From positions 930,001-994,000 of the forward strand of contig NZ_BTTW01000001.1 of the NCBI RefSeq assembly GCF_036245865.1: a stretch of DNA of 64,000 nt, read 5' to 3'. Under the pieces are notes generated by a model. The model saw only the letters and a program-made list of their open reading frames with translations. It did not search any database and was not told where the DNA came from. Shown piece by piece: positions 1 through 8,625 of the stretch (positions are counted from its first letter, which is position 1; every line of letters starts with the position of its first letter). The DNA comes from Corallococcus caeni. GTDB lineage: Bacteria; Myxococcota; Myxococcia; Myxococcales; Myxococcaceae. The translations under genes were made by a program, and so were the position numbers.

Positions 1-375
1 CGCAAGATTCCGGCGGACCTCCAGGGCCGCGCCGCGGCCGTGAAGCGGATGGTCACCCTGTGCATGTCGCCGTTCGCCAGCCTCATCGCGGGGCCGCTCG
101 CGGACGACCTCTTCGAGCCGGCCATGGCCCCGGGCGGCGCGCTCGCCAGCAGCATGGGCCGCATCCTGGGCGTGGGCCCGGGGCGCGGCATCGCCGTCAT
201 CTTCATCGTCCTGGGGCTGATGACGCTCACGAACGTCGCGTTCGCGTGGACCAACCCGCGCCTGCGCAACCTGGACCGCGAGCTGCCGGACGCCCTGCCT
301 GACGGGGGCGCAACCCCGGACACCGCCGCCGCCCCCCCGCCGACCGCCCCCACCGCTGGAGCCTCCGCGTCATGA
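1..375 (+). CDS. MFS transporter, C-terminal fragment (5' end outside window)
   Basis: The frame is open from base 1, and only the last 124 residues are visible. It begins inside the loop motif IPADLQGRAAAVKRM, which matches the conserved IP.DLQGRVFAV loop of MFS_3/EntS-type drug and siderophore exporters. Two hydrophobic segments follow (around visible residues 21-30 and 60-78), then a Pro/Ala-rich cytoplasmic tail. The stop overlaps the ATG of the next gene (ATGA at 372-375), so the two are probably translationally coupled. The substrate cannot be told from this fragment. Confidence 0.75.
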   Translation, partial: RKIPADLQGRAAAVKRMVTLCMSPFASLIAGPLADDLFEPAMAPGGALASSMGRILGVGPGRGIAVIFIVLGLMTLTNVAFAWTNPRLRNLDRELPDALPDGGATPDTAAAPPPTAPTAGASAS

Positions 376-2807
376 GTGCCTTCTCCCAGGTCCTGCGCAT
401 GCTGCGCATGTTGCCGTCCGCCATGGCCGTGGCCGCCCCGGGCGTGGGGCCGTGGATTGCCCGCCGCCGCTGGCCGCGCGCGGAAGGGGTCCTCACGCTG
501 CCCGGCCTGCACGGCAAGGTGGAGGTGCTGCGCGACACGTGGGGCGTGCCGCACATCTTCGCCAGCGACGAGCACGACCTGTTCTTCGCCCAGGGCTACG
601 TGCACGGGCAGGACCGGATGTGGCAGATGGAGATGGGCCGCCGGCTGGTGGACGGCCGGCTGGCGAGCCTGCTGGGCCCCATGCTGGTGTCCGCGGACGA
701 GTTCCTGCGCACCATGGGCCTGCGCCACCTGGCCGAGCACGCCTGGGAGCAGGTGGACCCGGAGGCGCGCGCCATCCTGGAGGCCTACAGCGCGGGCATC
801 AACGCGCGCATCGCCGCGGAACCGCTGCCCTACGAGTTCACCGTCATGGGCGCGGAGCCCGCGCCGTGGACGCCCGTGGACTCGCTCGCGCGCGGCAACC
901 TGCTGGCGATGATGCTGGGCGGCAACCACCGCATCGAGCTGTTCCGCGCCCGGCTGGTGGCCGCCGTGGGCGAGGAGGTGGCCAACACGCTCCTGCCGCA
1001 GAACGCGCCGGAGACGCCGCTCATCGTCCCGAAGGAGGCGCGCCTGCCGGGCCTGAAGTCCGTGAAGACGATGTCCGGCCTGGACAGCGTGGACGCGGTG
1101 ATGGGCGACCCGAACATCGTCTCCGGCAGCAACAACTGGGTGGTGCACGGCCAGCGCACGAAGAGCGGCCAGCCGCTGCTCGCCAACGACGTGCACATCC
1201 CGCTGGGCATGCCGTCCACCTGGTACGAGAACGGCCTGCACGGCGGCCGCTTCCAGCACGTGGGCTTCTCCCTGCCCGGCGTGCCCATGCTCATCGTGGG
1301 CCACAACGGGAAGGTGGCCTGGGGCATGTCCAACCTGGGGCCGGACACCCAGGACTTCTACATCGAGAAGCTGGACGACCCGAAGGCGCCCAAGCAGTAC
1401 CTCTACCAGGGCACCTGGCACGACCTGCACGTGCGCCGCGAGGAGATCGAGGTCAAGGGCGGCGCCCCCGTGGTCATGGAGGTGAAGAGCACCCGGCACG
1501 GCCCGCTGATGAACAAGGTGATGGCGGACGAGATGAAGGACGGCGAGCCGATGTCCCTCAAGTGGGCGCACCGGGAATGCCAGCCGCTCATCAACGCCGT
1601 GCTGAAGCTCAACCTGGCGCGGGACTGGGAGTCCTTCCGCGGCGCGATGAAGGCATGGGAGGGACCGGGCCAGAACTTCGTGTACGCGGACACGGCGGGC
1701 AACATCGGCTACCAGGCCACGGGGAAGATTCCCATCCGCCAGGGGCACCAGGGCCTCCTCCCCATGCCGGGCTGGACGGGCGAATCCGAGTGGACGGGCT
1801 TCATCCCCTTCGAGGAGCTGCCCGCGTCCTTCAACCCGCCCGCGGGCTACGCGGCCACGGCGAACAACAAGATCACCTCCGACGACTACCCGCACCTCAT
1901 CGCGCACAACTGGTTCCCCGGCTACCGCGCCAAGCGCATCACCGACCTGCTGGAGGCGGGCACGCAGCACAGCGTGCAGACGATGCGGGACATCCAGGCG
2001 GAGACGTACTCGCTGCCCGCGGAGGCGCTGCGCCCCTACTTCCTGGCGGCGGCGCTCCCCGCCGACGACACCCAGCGCCAGGCGGTGGACGCGCTGAAGG
2101 CGTGGGACCTGCGCTTCGAGCCGGAGGCCGTGGGCGCCACCGTGTTCCAGGCCTGGTACATCGAGGTGCTGCGCAAGCTGCTCCAGCACAAGCTGGAGCC
2201 CGCGCTGGTGTCCGAGTACCTGATGGGCCAGTACGAGCGGCACGGCAGCCTGCACATGCCCTTCGTCATCGGCCAGATGTCCCAGCCGGACAGCGACTGG
2301 TGGGACGACCCGAAGACGCCGGAGAAGGAGACGCGCGACGACATCCTCCGCGCGGCGCTGGCGACGGCCACCGCGTGGCTGGTGAAGACGTACGGCCCGA
2401 AGCCGGAGGCGTGGGCCTGGGGCCAGGTGCACCAGCTCACCTACGCGCACCAGCCGCTGGGCGGGCCCGCCATCCCCGGCCCCATCCGGCGCGTCTTCAA
2501 CAGCCGCACGGTGCCGGCCCGCGGGGACAACTACTCCGTGGACGGGGCGTCGTTCCTCTGGGCCCGGCCCTTCAAGGTCGTCCACGGCACCGCGCTGCGG
2601 ATGATTGTCGACCTGGCGGACCTGTCCCGCTCCGTGTCCATCCACGCGCCGGGGCAGACGGAGCACCTGTTCCACAAGCACCGCGATGACCTGATGGAGC
2701 TCAACCGCAAGGTGGAGTTCCACCCCATGCTCCACACGCGCCAGGCCGTGGAGCAGCACCGCGAGGCCACGCTGACGCTCACGCCCGCGGTGGCCCTGGC
2801 CAAATAA
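372..2807 (+). CDS. Penicillin acylase family Ntn-hydrolase
   Basis: 811 aa, the usual length for a penicillin amidase (S45) precursor with alpha chain, spacer and beta chain. The alpha-chain signature DTWGVPHIFA..D..FFAQGYVHGQDRMWQME is at about residues 54-90. The autoprocessing site and nucleophile lie in the SGSNNW motif: Ser253 would become the N-terminal nucleophile of the beta chain after cleavage behind Gly252. A conserved NDVHI block follows. The family hydrolyses amide bonds of beta-lactams, acyl-homoserine lactones or N-acyl amino acids, and sequence alone does not choose among them. The N-terminus has a weak hydrophobic stretch (residues 8-28) that could be a signal or anchor. Overlap with the upstream exporter suggests coupled expression. 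Confidence 0.93.
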   Translation: MSAFSQVLRMLRMLPSAMAVAAPGVGPWIARRRWPRAEGVLTLPGLHGKVEVLRDTWGVPHIFASDEHDLFFAQGYVHGQDRMWQMEMGRRLVDGRLASLLGPMLVSADEFLRTMGLRHLAEHAWEQVDPEARAILEAYSAGINARIAAEPLPYEFTVMGAEPAPWTPVDSLARGNLLAMMLGGNHRIELFRARLVAAVGEEVANTLLPQNAPETPLIVPKEARLPGLKSVKTMSGLDSVDAVMGDPNIVSGSNNWVVHGQRTKSGQPLLANDVHIPLGMPSTWYENGLHGGRFQHVGFSLPGVPMLIVGHNGKVAWGMSNLGPDTQDFYIEKLDDPKAPKQYLYQGTWHDLHVRREEIEVKGGAPVVMEVKSTRHGPLMNKVMADEMKDGEPMSLKWAHRECQPLINAVLKLNLARDWESFRGAMKAWEGPGQNFVYADTAGNIGYQATGKIPIRQGHQGLLPMPGWTGESEWTGFIPFEELPASFNPPAGYAATANNKITSDDYPHLIAHNWFPGYRAKRITDLLEAGTQHSVQTMRDIQAETYSLPAEALRPYFLAAALPADDTQRQAVDALKAWDLRFEPEAVGATVFQAWYIEVLRKLLQHKLEPALVSEYLMGQYERHGSLHMPFVIGQMSQPDSDWWDDPKTPEKETRDDILRAALATATAWLVKTYGPKPEAWAWGQVHQLTYAHQPLGGPAIPGPIRRVFNSRTVPARGDNYSVDGASFLWARPFKVVHGTALRMIVDLADLSRSVSIHAPGQTEHLFHKHRDDLMELNRKVEFHPMLHTRQAVEQHREATLTLTPAVALAK

Positions 2808-2824
2808 AACAACCCGGACTTGAA

Positions 2825-2853
2825 GGCCGCCACTCCCCCCGGAGCGGCGGGCC
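2825..2853 (+). terminator. GC-rich hairpin after the penicillin acylase gene
   Basis: An imperfect inverted repeat starts 18 nt after the stop codon. Arms of about 12 bases (GGCCGCCACTCC against GGAGCGGCGGGCC) have one bulge and one mismatch. A short TTTT run follows about 20 nt later, not directly after the stem. It is a plausible intrinsic or Rho-assisted terminator. Confidence 0.4.
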
Positions 2854-3124
2854 TCCAGGCCCGGGTCCATTGCTTTTGAGGCTCCACCAGGAGCCGGCAC
2901 TCGTATTCGCGCTGGGTTCCCCCTCAGAAACCCGGCGCTTCCCCCTTCTATGTGCCAGCCCCTGCGTCCCCCTCATTTCCCGCGCATGCCGCGGTGAGCT
3001 AGAAAGTCCCCCGACTCCCCGACTCACCGTGTCGCGCTGCGCGGGCCCCCCTGCTTCCCGTGCTGCGATGAAGGAACAGTACCGGGACCCCCTGTTTCGA
3101 TCTGTGAAGCGGCCCACAGGCTGT

Positions 3125-3142
3125 GTGTGAAGGCGTTCACAC
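3125..3142. promoter_or_regulatory. Perfect Crp-type operator (TGTGA-N6-TCACA)
   Basis: GTGTGAA (3125-3131) and TTCACAC (3136-3142) form a perfect inverted repeat with a 4-nt spacer. It contains TGTGA-aggcgt-TCACA, the consensus half-sites of Crp. It lies about 80 bp before the chosen start of a Crp/Fnr gene, so autoregulation is the simplest reading. This is an inference from position and match. Confidence 0.65.
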
Positions 3143-3223
3143 CTGCCGGACTTGTCCGCCGGACCTGGATGGGAGGCTTCCCTACCTGTATCCAGGGATT
3201 CCGGGCAGAATGGCGCTCCCCTC

Positions 3224-3904
3224 ATGTCCTACGCGCAGCTGCTGGCCGAAATCCCCATGTTCGAGAGCCTCGGCCGGGAGGACCTGGAGAACATGTCGTC
3301 GCTCCTCCAGCCCCGGCGCTTCGCACGGGGGGAGGTCATCTTCCACCGGGGGGACGTGGGCACCGCGCTGTTCATCATCCGGCGGGGACAGGTGGCCATC
3401 CGGCTGTCCTCCAGCGAGGGGCGGGAAATCACCCTGGCGCTGCTGGACCGGGGGGACGCCTTCGGGGAGCTGTCGCTGCTGGATGGCGAGGTGCGCTCCA
3501 CCGACGCGATGGCGCGCGAGGAGGCGCACCTGCTCACGCTCCAGCGCGAGGACTTCCGGCGCTACCTGGAGACGCGGCCGCAGGTGAGCCTGGCGCTGCT
3601 GGCGAACATGAGCCGGCTGGTGCGGCGCACGACGCAGCTCGTGTACGACTCCGCCTTCCTGGACGCGCGGAGCCGCCTGGTGCGGGTGCTGCTGGAGCTG
3701 GCGAAGACGCAGGGCAAGCCGTCCCCCGAAGGGCTGGCCATCACCCCGAAGCTCACGCAGTCGGAGCTGGCCAACCTGTGCGGCGTCACGCGCGAGAGCG
3801 TGAACAAGTGGCTGCGCTACTACGTGCGCGAGGGGATGCTCAGCTTCGAGGGCGGGCAGATTGTCCTCATCCAGCCGGAGCGGCTGGGACAGGACGCGGA
3901 GTAG
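3224..3904 (+). CDS. Crp/Fnr family transcriptional regulator
   Basis: 226 aa from the chosen ATG. A TTG 72 bp upstream would add 24 residues that do not look conserved, since relatives begin near LAEIPMFESL. The N-terminal cyclic-nucleotide-binding fold (about residues 8-120) shows GEVIFHRGDVGTALFIIRRG and the phosphate-cassette region GDAFGELSLLDGEVRSTDAMA. In the cassette a Ser-Thr pair follows Arg, as in cAMP binders. The C-terminal winged helix (about 150-215) contains TQSELANLCGVTRESVNKWL. It is a DNA-binding regulator, possibly cAMP-responsive. A perfect Crp-type box lies upstream and a class III cyclase gene is the convergent neighbour, which fits a cAMP circuit. Confidence 0.9.
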   Translation: MSYAQLLAEIPMFESLGREDLENMSSLLQPRRFARGEVIFHRGDVGTALFIIRRGQVAIRLSSSEGREITLALLDRGDAFGELSLLDGEVRSTDAMAREEAHLLTLQREDFRRYLETRPQVSLALLANMSRLVRRTTQLVYDSAFLDARSRLVRVLLELAKTQGKPSPEGLAITPKLTQSELANLCGVTRESVNKWLRYYVREGMLSFEGGQIVLIQPERLGQDAE

Positions 3905-3907
3905 CCG

Positions 3908-5446
3908 TCAGCCGCGCACGCGGAAGAGGGCCAGGGGCTCCTCTCGGCCCTTCACAATCACCGGGGCCAGGGGCTCCAGCGCGAAGGCGTCCGCGTCCAG
4001 CAGGGCGCGCGTGGCGTCCGTGACCAGCACTTCGCCCGGCCGCGCGACGCCGCACACGCGGGCCGCCACGTTGGTGGCGTCTCCCACGGTGGCGTACTGG
4101 AGGTAGCGCTCCGAGCCGATGTTGCCCGCGGCCACCGGGCCGGAGTTGAGCCCGATGTGGACCTGAATCTCCGGCGCGCCCTCCTGCCGCCAGCGGGCGT
4201 TGAGGGCGGCCAGGGCGTGCTGCATCTCCACGGCCGCGCGCACGGCCCGGTCCGCGTCGTCCAGCCGCGCGAAGGGGGCGCCCCACACGGCCATCAGCGC
4301 GTCGCCGATGTACTTCTCCAGCGTGCCCTCGTGGCGGAAGACGATGTCCGCCATCACCGGGAAGTACGCGTTGAGCATGTCCACCACCTGCCGGGGCTTG
4401 AGGCGCGAGGACATGGCGGTGAAGCCGGTGATGTCGGAGAAGAGGATGGTGACGTTGGCCTCGCGCACCTCCAGCGGCACGCCCCGCAGGGCCTTGAGCT
4501 GGCGCACGACGTCCGGCGGGAAGAAGCGCTGGTAGGCGTTCCTGAGCACCGCCTCCTCCTCCAGCCGCCGCGCCAGGTGCGCGTGGTCCAGGGCGATGGC
4601 GGCCTGGTTGGCGAAGGCGGTGAGGAACTCCAGGTCCTCGTCGGTGAAGAGGCCGCCCTGCGTGAGGCTGTCCAGGTACAGCACGCCCAGCACCGTGTCG
4701 CGCGTGCGCAGGGGCACGCAGAGCGACGCGCGGATGGACTGGCGGAAGACGGAGTCCGCGCCCTGGAGCCGCGCGTCGTCCTTCGCGTCGGTGAAGAGGG
4801 CCGCCACGCCGCGCGAGTGCACGTAGTCCACGATGTGCTGGCTGAAGAAGCGCTCCGGCAGCGCCCCACCTTGCGCGCCCCGGGCCACGCGCGGCACCAG
4901 CGCCCCGGTCTCCCGGTCCACCAGCAGCACCAGCGCCCGGTCCACCGCCCAGATTTGAAACACGAGCTGCAGCACGCGCTCCAGCAGCCCGTCCACCGGG
5001 CCCGGGGATGAGAGAATCTGCCCCACCTTGAGGAGCACCTGGAGCTTGTCGCGGGTGCGGTCCGGCGAGCGCGTGTCGAGCAGCGCCTCCATGGGCCCGC
5101 CGGAGAAGCGCGTCTCCAGGGGCTGCGTGCGCAGCGGGCCCCAGCCGTCCGGCAGCGGCGTGTCCGGGGACACCAGCCGGAACCACACCTCGCCGCAGCG
5201 GAAGGACTGGCCGTGGCCCAGCTCCTGGCGGGAGACGCGGTGCGGCCCCACGAAGCTGCCGTTCTTGCTGTCCAGGTCCACCAGCACCACGCGCCCGCCC
5301 GCGCGCTCCAGCCGCGCGTGGCGCCGCGACAGGCTGGGGTGCGGCACGCGGATGCCGTTCTCCTCGGTGCGGCCGATGGTGGTGGTGCCCTCCGGCAGCA
5401 TCACCACCCGTTCATCCACCTGGCCTGGGTTGAGGATGAGGCGCAT
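3908..5446 (-). CDS. FHA-GAF-class III adenylate cyclase
   Basis: 512 aa. An N-terminal FHA domain (about 15-90) has the phosphothreonine-binding pattern G-R (25-26), SRRHA (40-44) and SKNGS (60-64). A GAF-like sensor occupies about 130-290. The C-terminal cyclase domain (about 325-500) has the metal-binding aspartates in FSDITGF and YIGDALMAVWG. It also has Lys before YIGD and the transition-state pair in GDATNVAAR, all typical of adenylate rather than guanylate cyclases. FHA suggests recruitment by a phosphorylated partner, and the Ser/Thr kinase encoded just upstream is an obvious candidate. It is convergent with the Crp/Fnr gene, with 3 nt between stop codons. Confidence 0.92.
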   Translation of the reverse strand: MRLILNPGQVDERVVMLPEGTTTIGRTEENGIRVPHPSLSRRHARLERAGGRVVLVDLDSKNGSFVGPHRVSRQELGHGQSFRCGEVWFRLVSPDTPLPDGWGPLRTQPLETRFSGGPMEALLDTRSPDRTRDKLQVLLKVGQILSSPGPVDGLLERVLQLVFQIWAVDRALVLLVDRETGALVPRVARGAQGGALPERFFSQHIVDYVHSRGVAALFTDAKDDARLQGADSVFRQSIRASLCVPLRTRDTVLGVLYLDSLTQGGLFTDEDLEFLTAFANQAAIALDHAHLARRLEEEAVLRNAYQRFFPPDVVRQLKALRGVPLEVREANVTILFSDITGFTAMSSRLKPRQVVDMLNAYFPVMADIVFRHEGTLEKYIGDALMAVWGAPFARLDDADRAVRAAVEMQHALAALNARWRQEGAPEIQVHIGLNSGPVAAGNIGSERYLQYATVGDATNVAARVCGVARPGEVLVTDATRALLDADAFALEPLAPVIVKGREEPLALFRVRG

Positions 5447-5479
5447 GGGCTCAAGACCGAGGTGGGAGGAGGACGGGGC

Positions 5480-7498
5480 TCAGGTGGGCCCCTTGGCCGT
5501 GAAGGCCCCGGGCCGGGGCGCGGGCCCGGGCGCCTCCAGGACGGCGGGGGCCACCTGTTCGGAGGTGGCGTCCGCGGAGGACGCGGACTGGCTGCCCTGG
5601 CGGGCCACCACCTCGTGCACGCGCAGCGGCTGTCCTCCGGGCCCTGACAGGTACCGCTCTCCGGCGGCGCGGCAGTCGAAGGCGCCCGCGAGCCGGGCGG
5701 CCAGCGTCTCGCTCACCAGCACCTGGTCGCGCGCGGCCACGGTGGCGAGCCGGGCCGCGGTGTTCACCACGTCGCCCAGCACCGTGTGGTCCAGGCGCCC
5801 GCGCCCGGCGGCGCCCACGTTGCCGGAAACGACCGGCCCGGTGTCCACGCCCATGCAGACGCCGTGGGCGTACGGGGACGCGTCGCCGCCGCTCCACGCC
5901 AGGCCCTGCAGCCGCTGCTTCACCGCGAGGCACGCGTCCAGCGCGCGCGCCACGTGGCCTTCGCCCTGGAAGACGGCCATCACCGCGTCGCCCAGGAACT
6001 TGTCCACCACGCCGCCGCGCGACTCCAGCTCCGGGAGGATGACCTCGAAGTTGGCGTTGAGCCGGCGCAGCGCGGACTCCGGCGGGTGCTGGCGGGTGAC
6101 GGCGGTGAAGTCCGCGACGTCCAGGAAGGCCACCGTGGCGTCCACCTGCTCGCCCGCGAGCGCGCCGGGGCCGCGCACCAGCGGCAGCACCCGGTCCACG
6201 ATGCCGCCGTGCACGAACATGCGCAGCAGCGCGTTCTCCTCCGTGGAGCGCACCGCGCGGCGCAGCTCCGCCACGTGGCGCACCGTCTTGGCCAGCGTGG
6301 ACTCCAGGTCGTCCAGGTCCACCGGCTTCACGAGGAAGTCGAACGCGCCCCGGTTCATCGCCGTGCGCAGGTTGGGCATGTCGCCGTACGCGGAGACGAT
6401 GACCACCTTCACCAGCGGATCCACCTCCCCCACGCGCGACAGGAAGGTGAGCCCGTCCATGCGCGGCATGTTCAGGTCGCACAGCACCGCGTGCGTGTCC
6501 GGGTGCTGGCGCAGCGCCTCCAGCGCCTCCTCGCCGTCGCGGGCGAAGACGAAGCGGTAGACGCCGTCGCGCACGTGCCGGCGGAAGCGCTGGCGCATGA
6601 GCACCTCCACGTCCGGCTCGTCGTCCACCACCAGCACCGTGGCGGCCTGCGCGGCGCGGCCCGCCTCCACCAGCGCGACGAAGGCGGCGGCCAGCTCGCG
6701 CGCGGAGGTGAAGCGCTGCTCCAGCTTCGGGTGCAGGGCGCGCTGGAAGAAGGCGTCACCGCCCGCGCCCAGCTCCGGCACCAGCTGCGAGACGGCCACC
6801 GCGGGCGGGTGGAAGGCGCCGCGCAGGAGGGCGCCCACGGACTCGGCGCCGTAGGGGAACTGGCCGGTGAGGGCGCGGTAGAGCACCACCGCGAGCGACC
6901 AGAGGTCCGCGCGGGCGTCCAGGTCCGGATCCGCGCGCAGCTGCTCCGGGCTCATGTAGCGCAGCGTGCCGGTGAGCCCTTCGGCCTGCGCGGGCGCCCC
7001 CGTGGGCAGCAGCGAGCGCGCGAGCCCGAAGTCGAGCACCTTCACCACCTCCTCGCCGTCCACGTGGGCGAGGAAGAGGTTGGCGGGCTTCAGGTCGCGG
7101 TGGACGAGCCCCGCCGCGTGCGCCGCCGCCAGGGCCCGGGCCACCGGCGTGACGAGCGCGGCCACGCGGGCCGGGGACAGGCGCCCCTGCTGGGTGAGGC
7201 GCGTCTCCAGGTCCTCGCCCTCCAGCAACTCCATGACGATGTACGGCACGCCGCCGTCCACGCCGGAGTCGTGCACCTGCACCACGTGCGGGTGGCGCAG
7301 CCGGGCCACGGCCTGCGCTTCCTGTTCGAAGTGGCGGTGCGCCTCCGGCGTGCGCGCGACGACGTCCGAGGCGATGAGCTTGAGGGCCACGTGCCGCTGG
7401 AGTTGCAGATCGACGGCCCGCCAGATGGCGCCCATGCCACCGCCGCCAATCCTGCGCTCCAGCGCGTACCTGCCGCCCAGCGGGCGTCCGGTGTCCAT
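5480..7498 (-). CDS. Ser/Thr kinase - receiver - class III cyclase fusion
   Basis: 672 aa from the ATG at 7498. The frame extends 44 codons further up but without kinase homology. The kinase domain (about 11-280) has a Gly-rich loop, VALK Lys40, HRDLKPAN (133-140) and DFG (156-158). A receiver domain (about 286-410) has the acidic pocket VVDDEPD, phospho-acceptor Asp341 in CDLNMPRMDG, and K391-P. The cyclase domain (about 453-640) has Asp460 in FLDVADF, Lys500, Asp504 in FLGDAVMAVF and VLGDVVNTAAR. All catalytic residues are present. One chain therefore joins Hanks-type, two-component and cyclic-nucleotide signalling. Only 33 nt separate it from the FHA-cyclase gene downstream, so the two are probably co-transcribed. 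Confidence 0.93.
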   Translation of the reverse strand: MDTGRPLGGRYALERRIGGGGMGAIWRAVDLQLQRHVALKLIASDVVARTPEAHRHFEQEAQAVARLRHPHVVQVHDSGVDGGVPYIVMELLEGEDLETRLTQQGRLSPARVAALVTPVARALAAAHAAGLVHRDLKPANLFLAHVDGEEVVKVLDFGLARSLLPTGAPAQAEGLTGTLRYMSPEQLRADPDLDARADLWSLAVVLYRALTGQFPYGAESVGALLRGAFHPPAVAVSQLVPELGAGGDAFFQRALHPKLEQRFTSARELAAAFVALVEAGRAAQAATVLVVDDEPDVEVLMRQRFRRHVRDGVYRFVFARDGEEALEALRQHPDTHAVLCDLNMPRMDGLTFLSRVGEVDPLVKVVIVSAYGDMPNLRTAMNRGAFDFLVKPVDLDDLESTLAKTVRHVAELRRAVRSTEENALLRMFVHGGIVDRVLPLVRGPGALAGEQVDATVAFLDVADFTAVTRQHPPESALRRLNANFEVILPELESRGGVVDKFLGDAVMAVFQGEGHVARALDACLAVKQRLQGLAWSGGDASPYAHGVCMGVDTGPVVSGNVGAAGRGRLDHTVLGDVVNTAARLATVAARDQVLVSETLAARLAGAFDCRAAGERYLSGPGGQPLRVHEVVARQGSQSASSADATSEQVAPAVLEAPGPAPRPGAFTAKGPT

Positions 7499-7652
7499 CA
7501 GCCCTGTGTCTCCGTCCCGGGCACGGCCTGGCGCGCGTGCCTCGCGAAGCCGGGGATGATGGCACACCTGGCCCCGCCCCGGGCGTGCCCATTCGGTACC
7601 GTCGCCCAGGGCTCCGGGGCCCGGCCGCACGCCCGGTGTGGGAGGGGGAGCG

Positions 7653-8519
7653 TCAGGCGCGCGTCAATGCCTGGGCGAGCCGGGGCAGGACGTCGCCCGC
7701 CCTCGCCTCCACGCGCACATCCGCCAGGGCGTCGCCCCGGCTCTCCCCGATGTTGAGGATGCCAATGGGCATGTGCCGCTCCGCGGCGCGGGTGACGAAG
7801 CGGTAGCCGGAGTAGACCGTCAGCGACGAGCCCACCACCAGGAGCGCGTCCCCCTCCTCCACCAGCGCGAACGCGTCCTGCACCAGCGGCGCGGCGACGT
7901 TGTCGCCGAAGAACACCACGTCCGGCTTCAGCGTCCCGCCGCAGCGCGTGCACGCGGGGACGTGGAAGCCCTCCATCGCCTCCGGCGGCAGCTCCGCGTC
8001 TCCGTCCGGACGCAGCTCCACGACGGCGTGCGCGAAGTCCGGGTTGAGGCCCAGCATCCGCGCCTGGAGCGACGCGCGGGGCTCCTGCGCGCCGCACGCC
8101 AGACAGCGCACCCGCGACAGCGCGCCGTGCAGCTCCAGCACGCGCTCACTGCCCGCCGCGTGGTGCAGGCCGTCCACGTTCTGGGTGATGAGGCCGGGCA
8201 CCACGCCCGCCTTCTCCAGCGCGGCCAGCGCGAGGTGGGCGTCGTTGGGACGGGCGGAGGTGAAGCGCGGCCAGCCCAGCAGGCTGCGCGCCCAGTAGCG
8301 CTGGCGCACCTCCGGCTTGTGCAGGAACTCGCGGTGCTGGATGGGGTTGCGCACCTTGTGGCGCGTCTCCGGGCCCCGGTAGTCGGGGATGCCGGACTCG
8401 GTGCTGCATCCGGCGCCCGTGAGCACCACGACGCGGCGTCCGCGCAGCAGCGAGGCCAGGGCGTCCACGCCCGCTTCGGGCGGGAGGGCGGCGACAGGGG
8501 AGTCCGTGAGGAGCGTCAT
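7653..8519 (-). CDS. Sir2 family NAD-dependent protein deacylase
   Basis: 288 aa. The Rossmann signature GAGCSTESGIPDYRG is at about 35-49, QNVDGLH at 113-119 and the catalytic base at His131 in ELHG. The zinc site is complete, with Cys139, Cys142, Cys190 and Cys193. FFGDNV (about 203-208) completes the sirtuin core. It would remove acyl groups from protein lysines with NAD and act in the cytoplasm. It lies between two kinase genes in the same direction but with gaps of about 100-150 bp on both sides, so a shared operon is uncertain. Confidence 0.95.
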   Translation of the reverse strand: MTLLTDSPVAALPPEAGVDALASLLRGRRVVVLTGAGCSTESGIPDYRGPETRHKVRNPIQHREFLHKPEVRQRYWARSLLGWPRFTSARPNDAHLALAALEKAGVVPGLITQNVDGLHHAAGSERVLELHGALSRVRCLACGAQEPRASLQARMLGLNPDFAHAVVELRPDGDAELPPEAMEGFHVPACTRCGGTLKPDVVFFGDNVAAPLVQDAFALVEEGDALLVVGSSLTVYSGYRFVTRAAERHMPIGILNIGESRGDALADVRVEARAGDVLPRLAQALTRA

Positions 8520-8625
8520 TCCACCCTCCGTATAACGTGGGCCCCTCGCGCCCGCCCGCTGGCCGTGGTGCCTCCCGTCGGGGAGGGAGGCGGCTGGCGG
8601 GCCTTCGCGTCGCCGGGGAGAAGAC

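Larger units (their letters stand above)
2808..3223. other. 416-bp intergenic region
   Basis: Contains the hairpin at 2825-2853 and the Crp-type box at 3125-3142, listed separately. The remainder shows no open frame with convincing codon bias and no RNA gene that I can recognise. It presumably carries the promoter of the Crp/Fnr gene. Confidence 0.6.

Noticed and set aside
3152-3223. Upstream TTG start for the Crp/Fnr gene
   Set aside because: The extra 24 residues lack conservation-like character and would place the start almost on the Crp box.
5028-6560. Plus-strand frame opposite the two cyclase genes
   Set aside because: Ser/Arg/Pro-rich antisense text of well conserved signalling domains.
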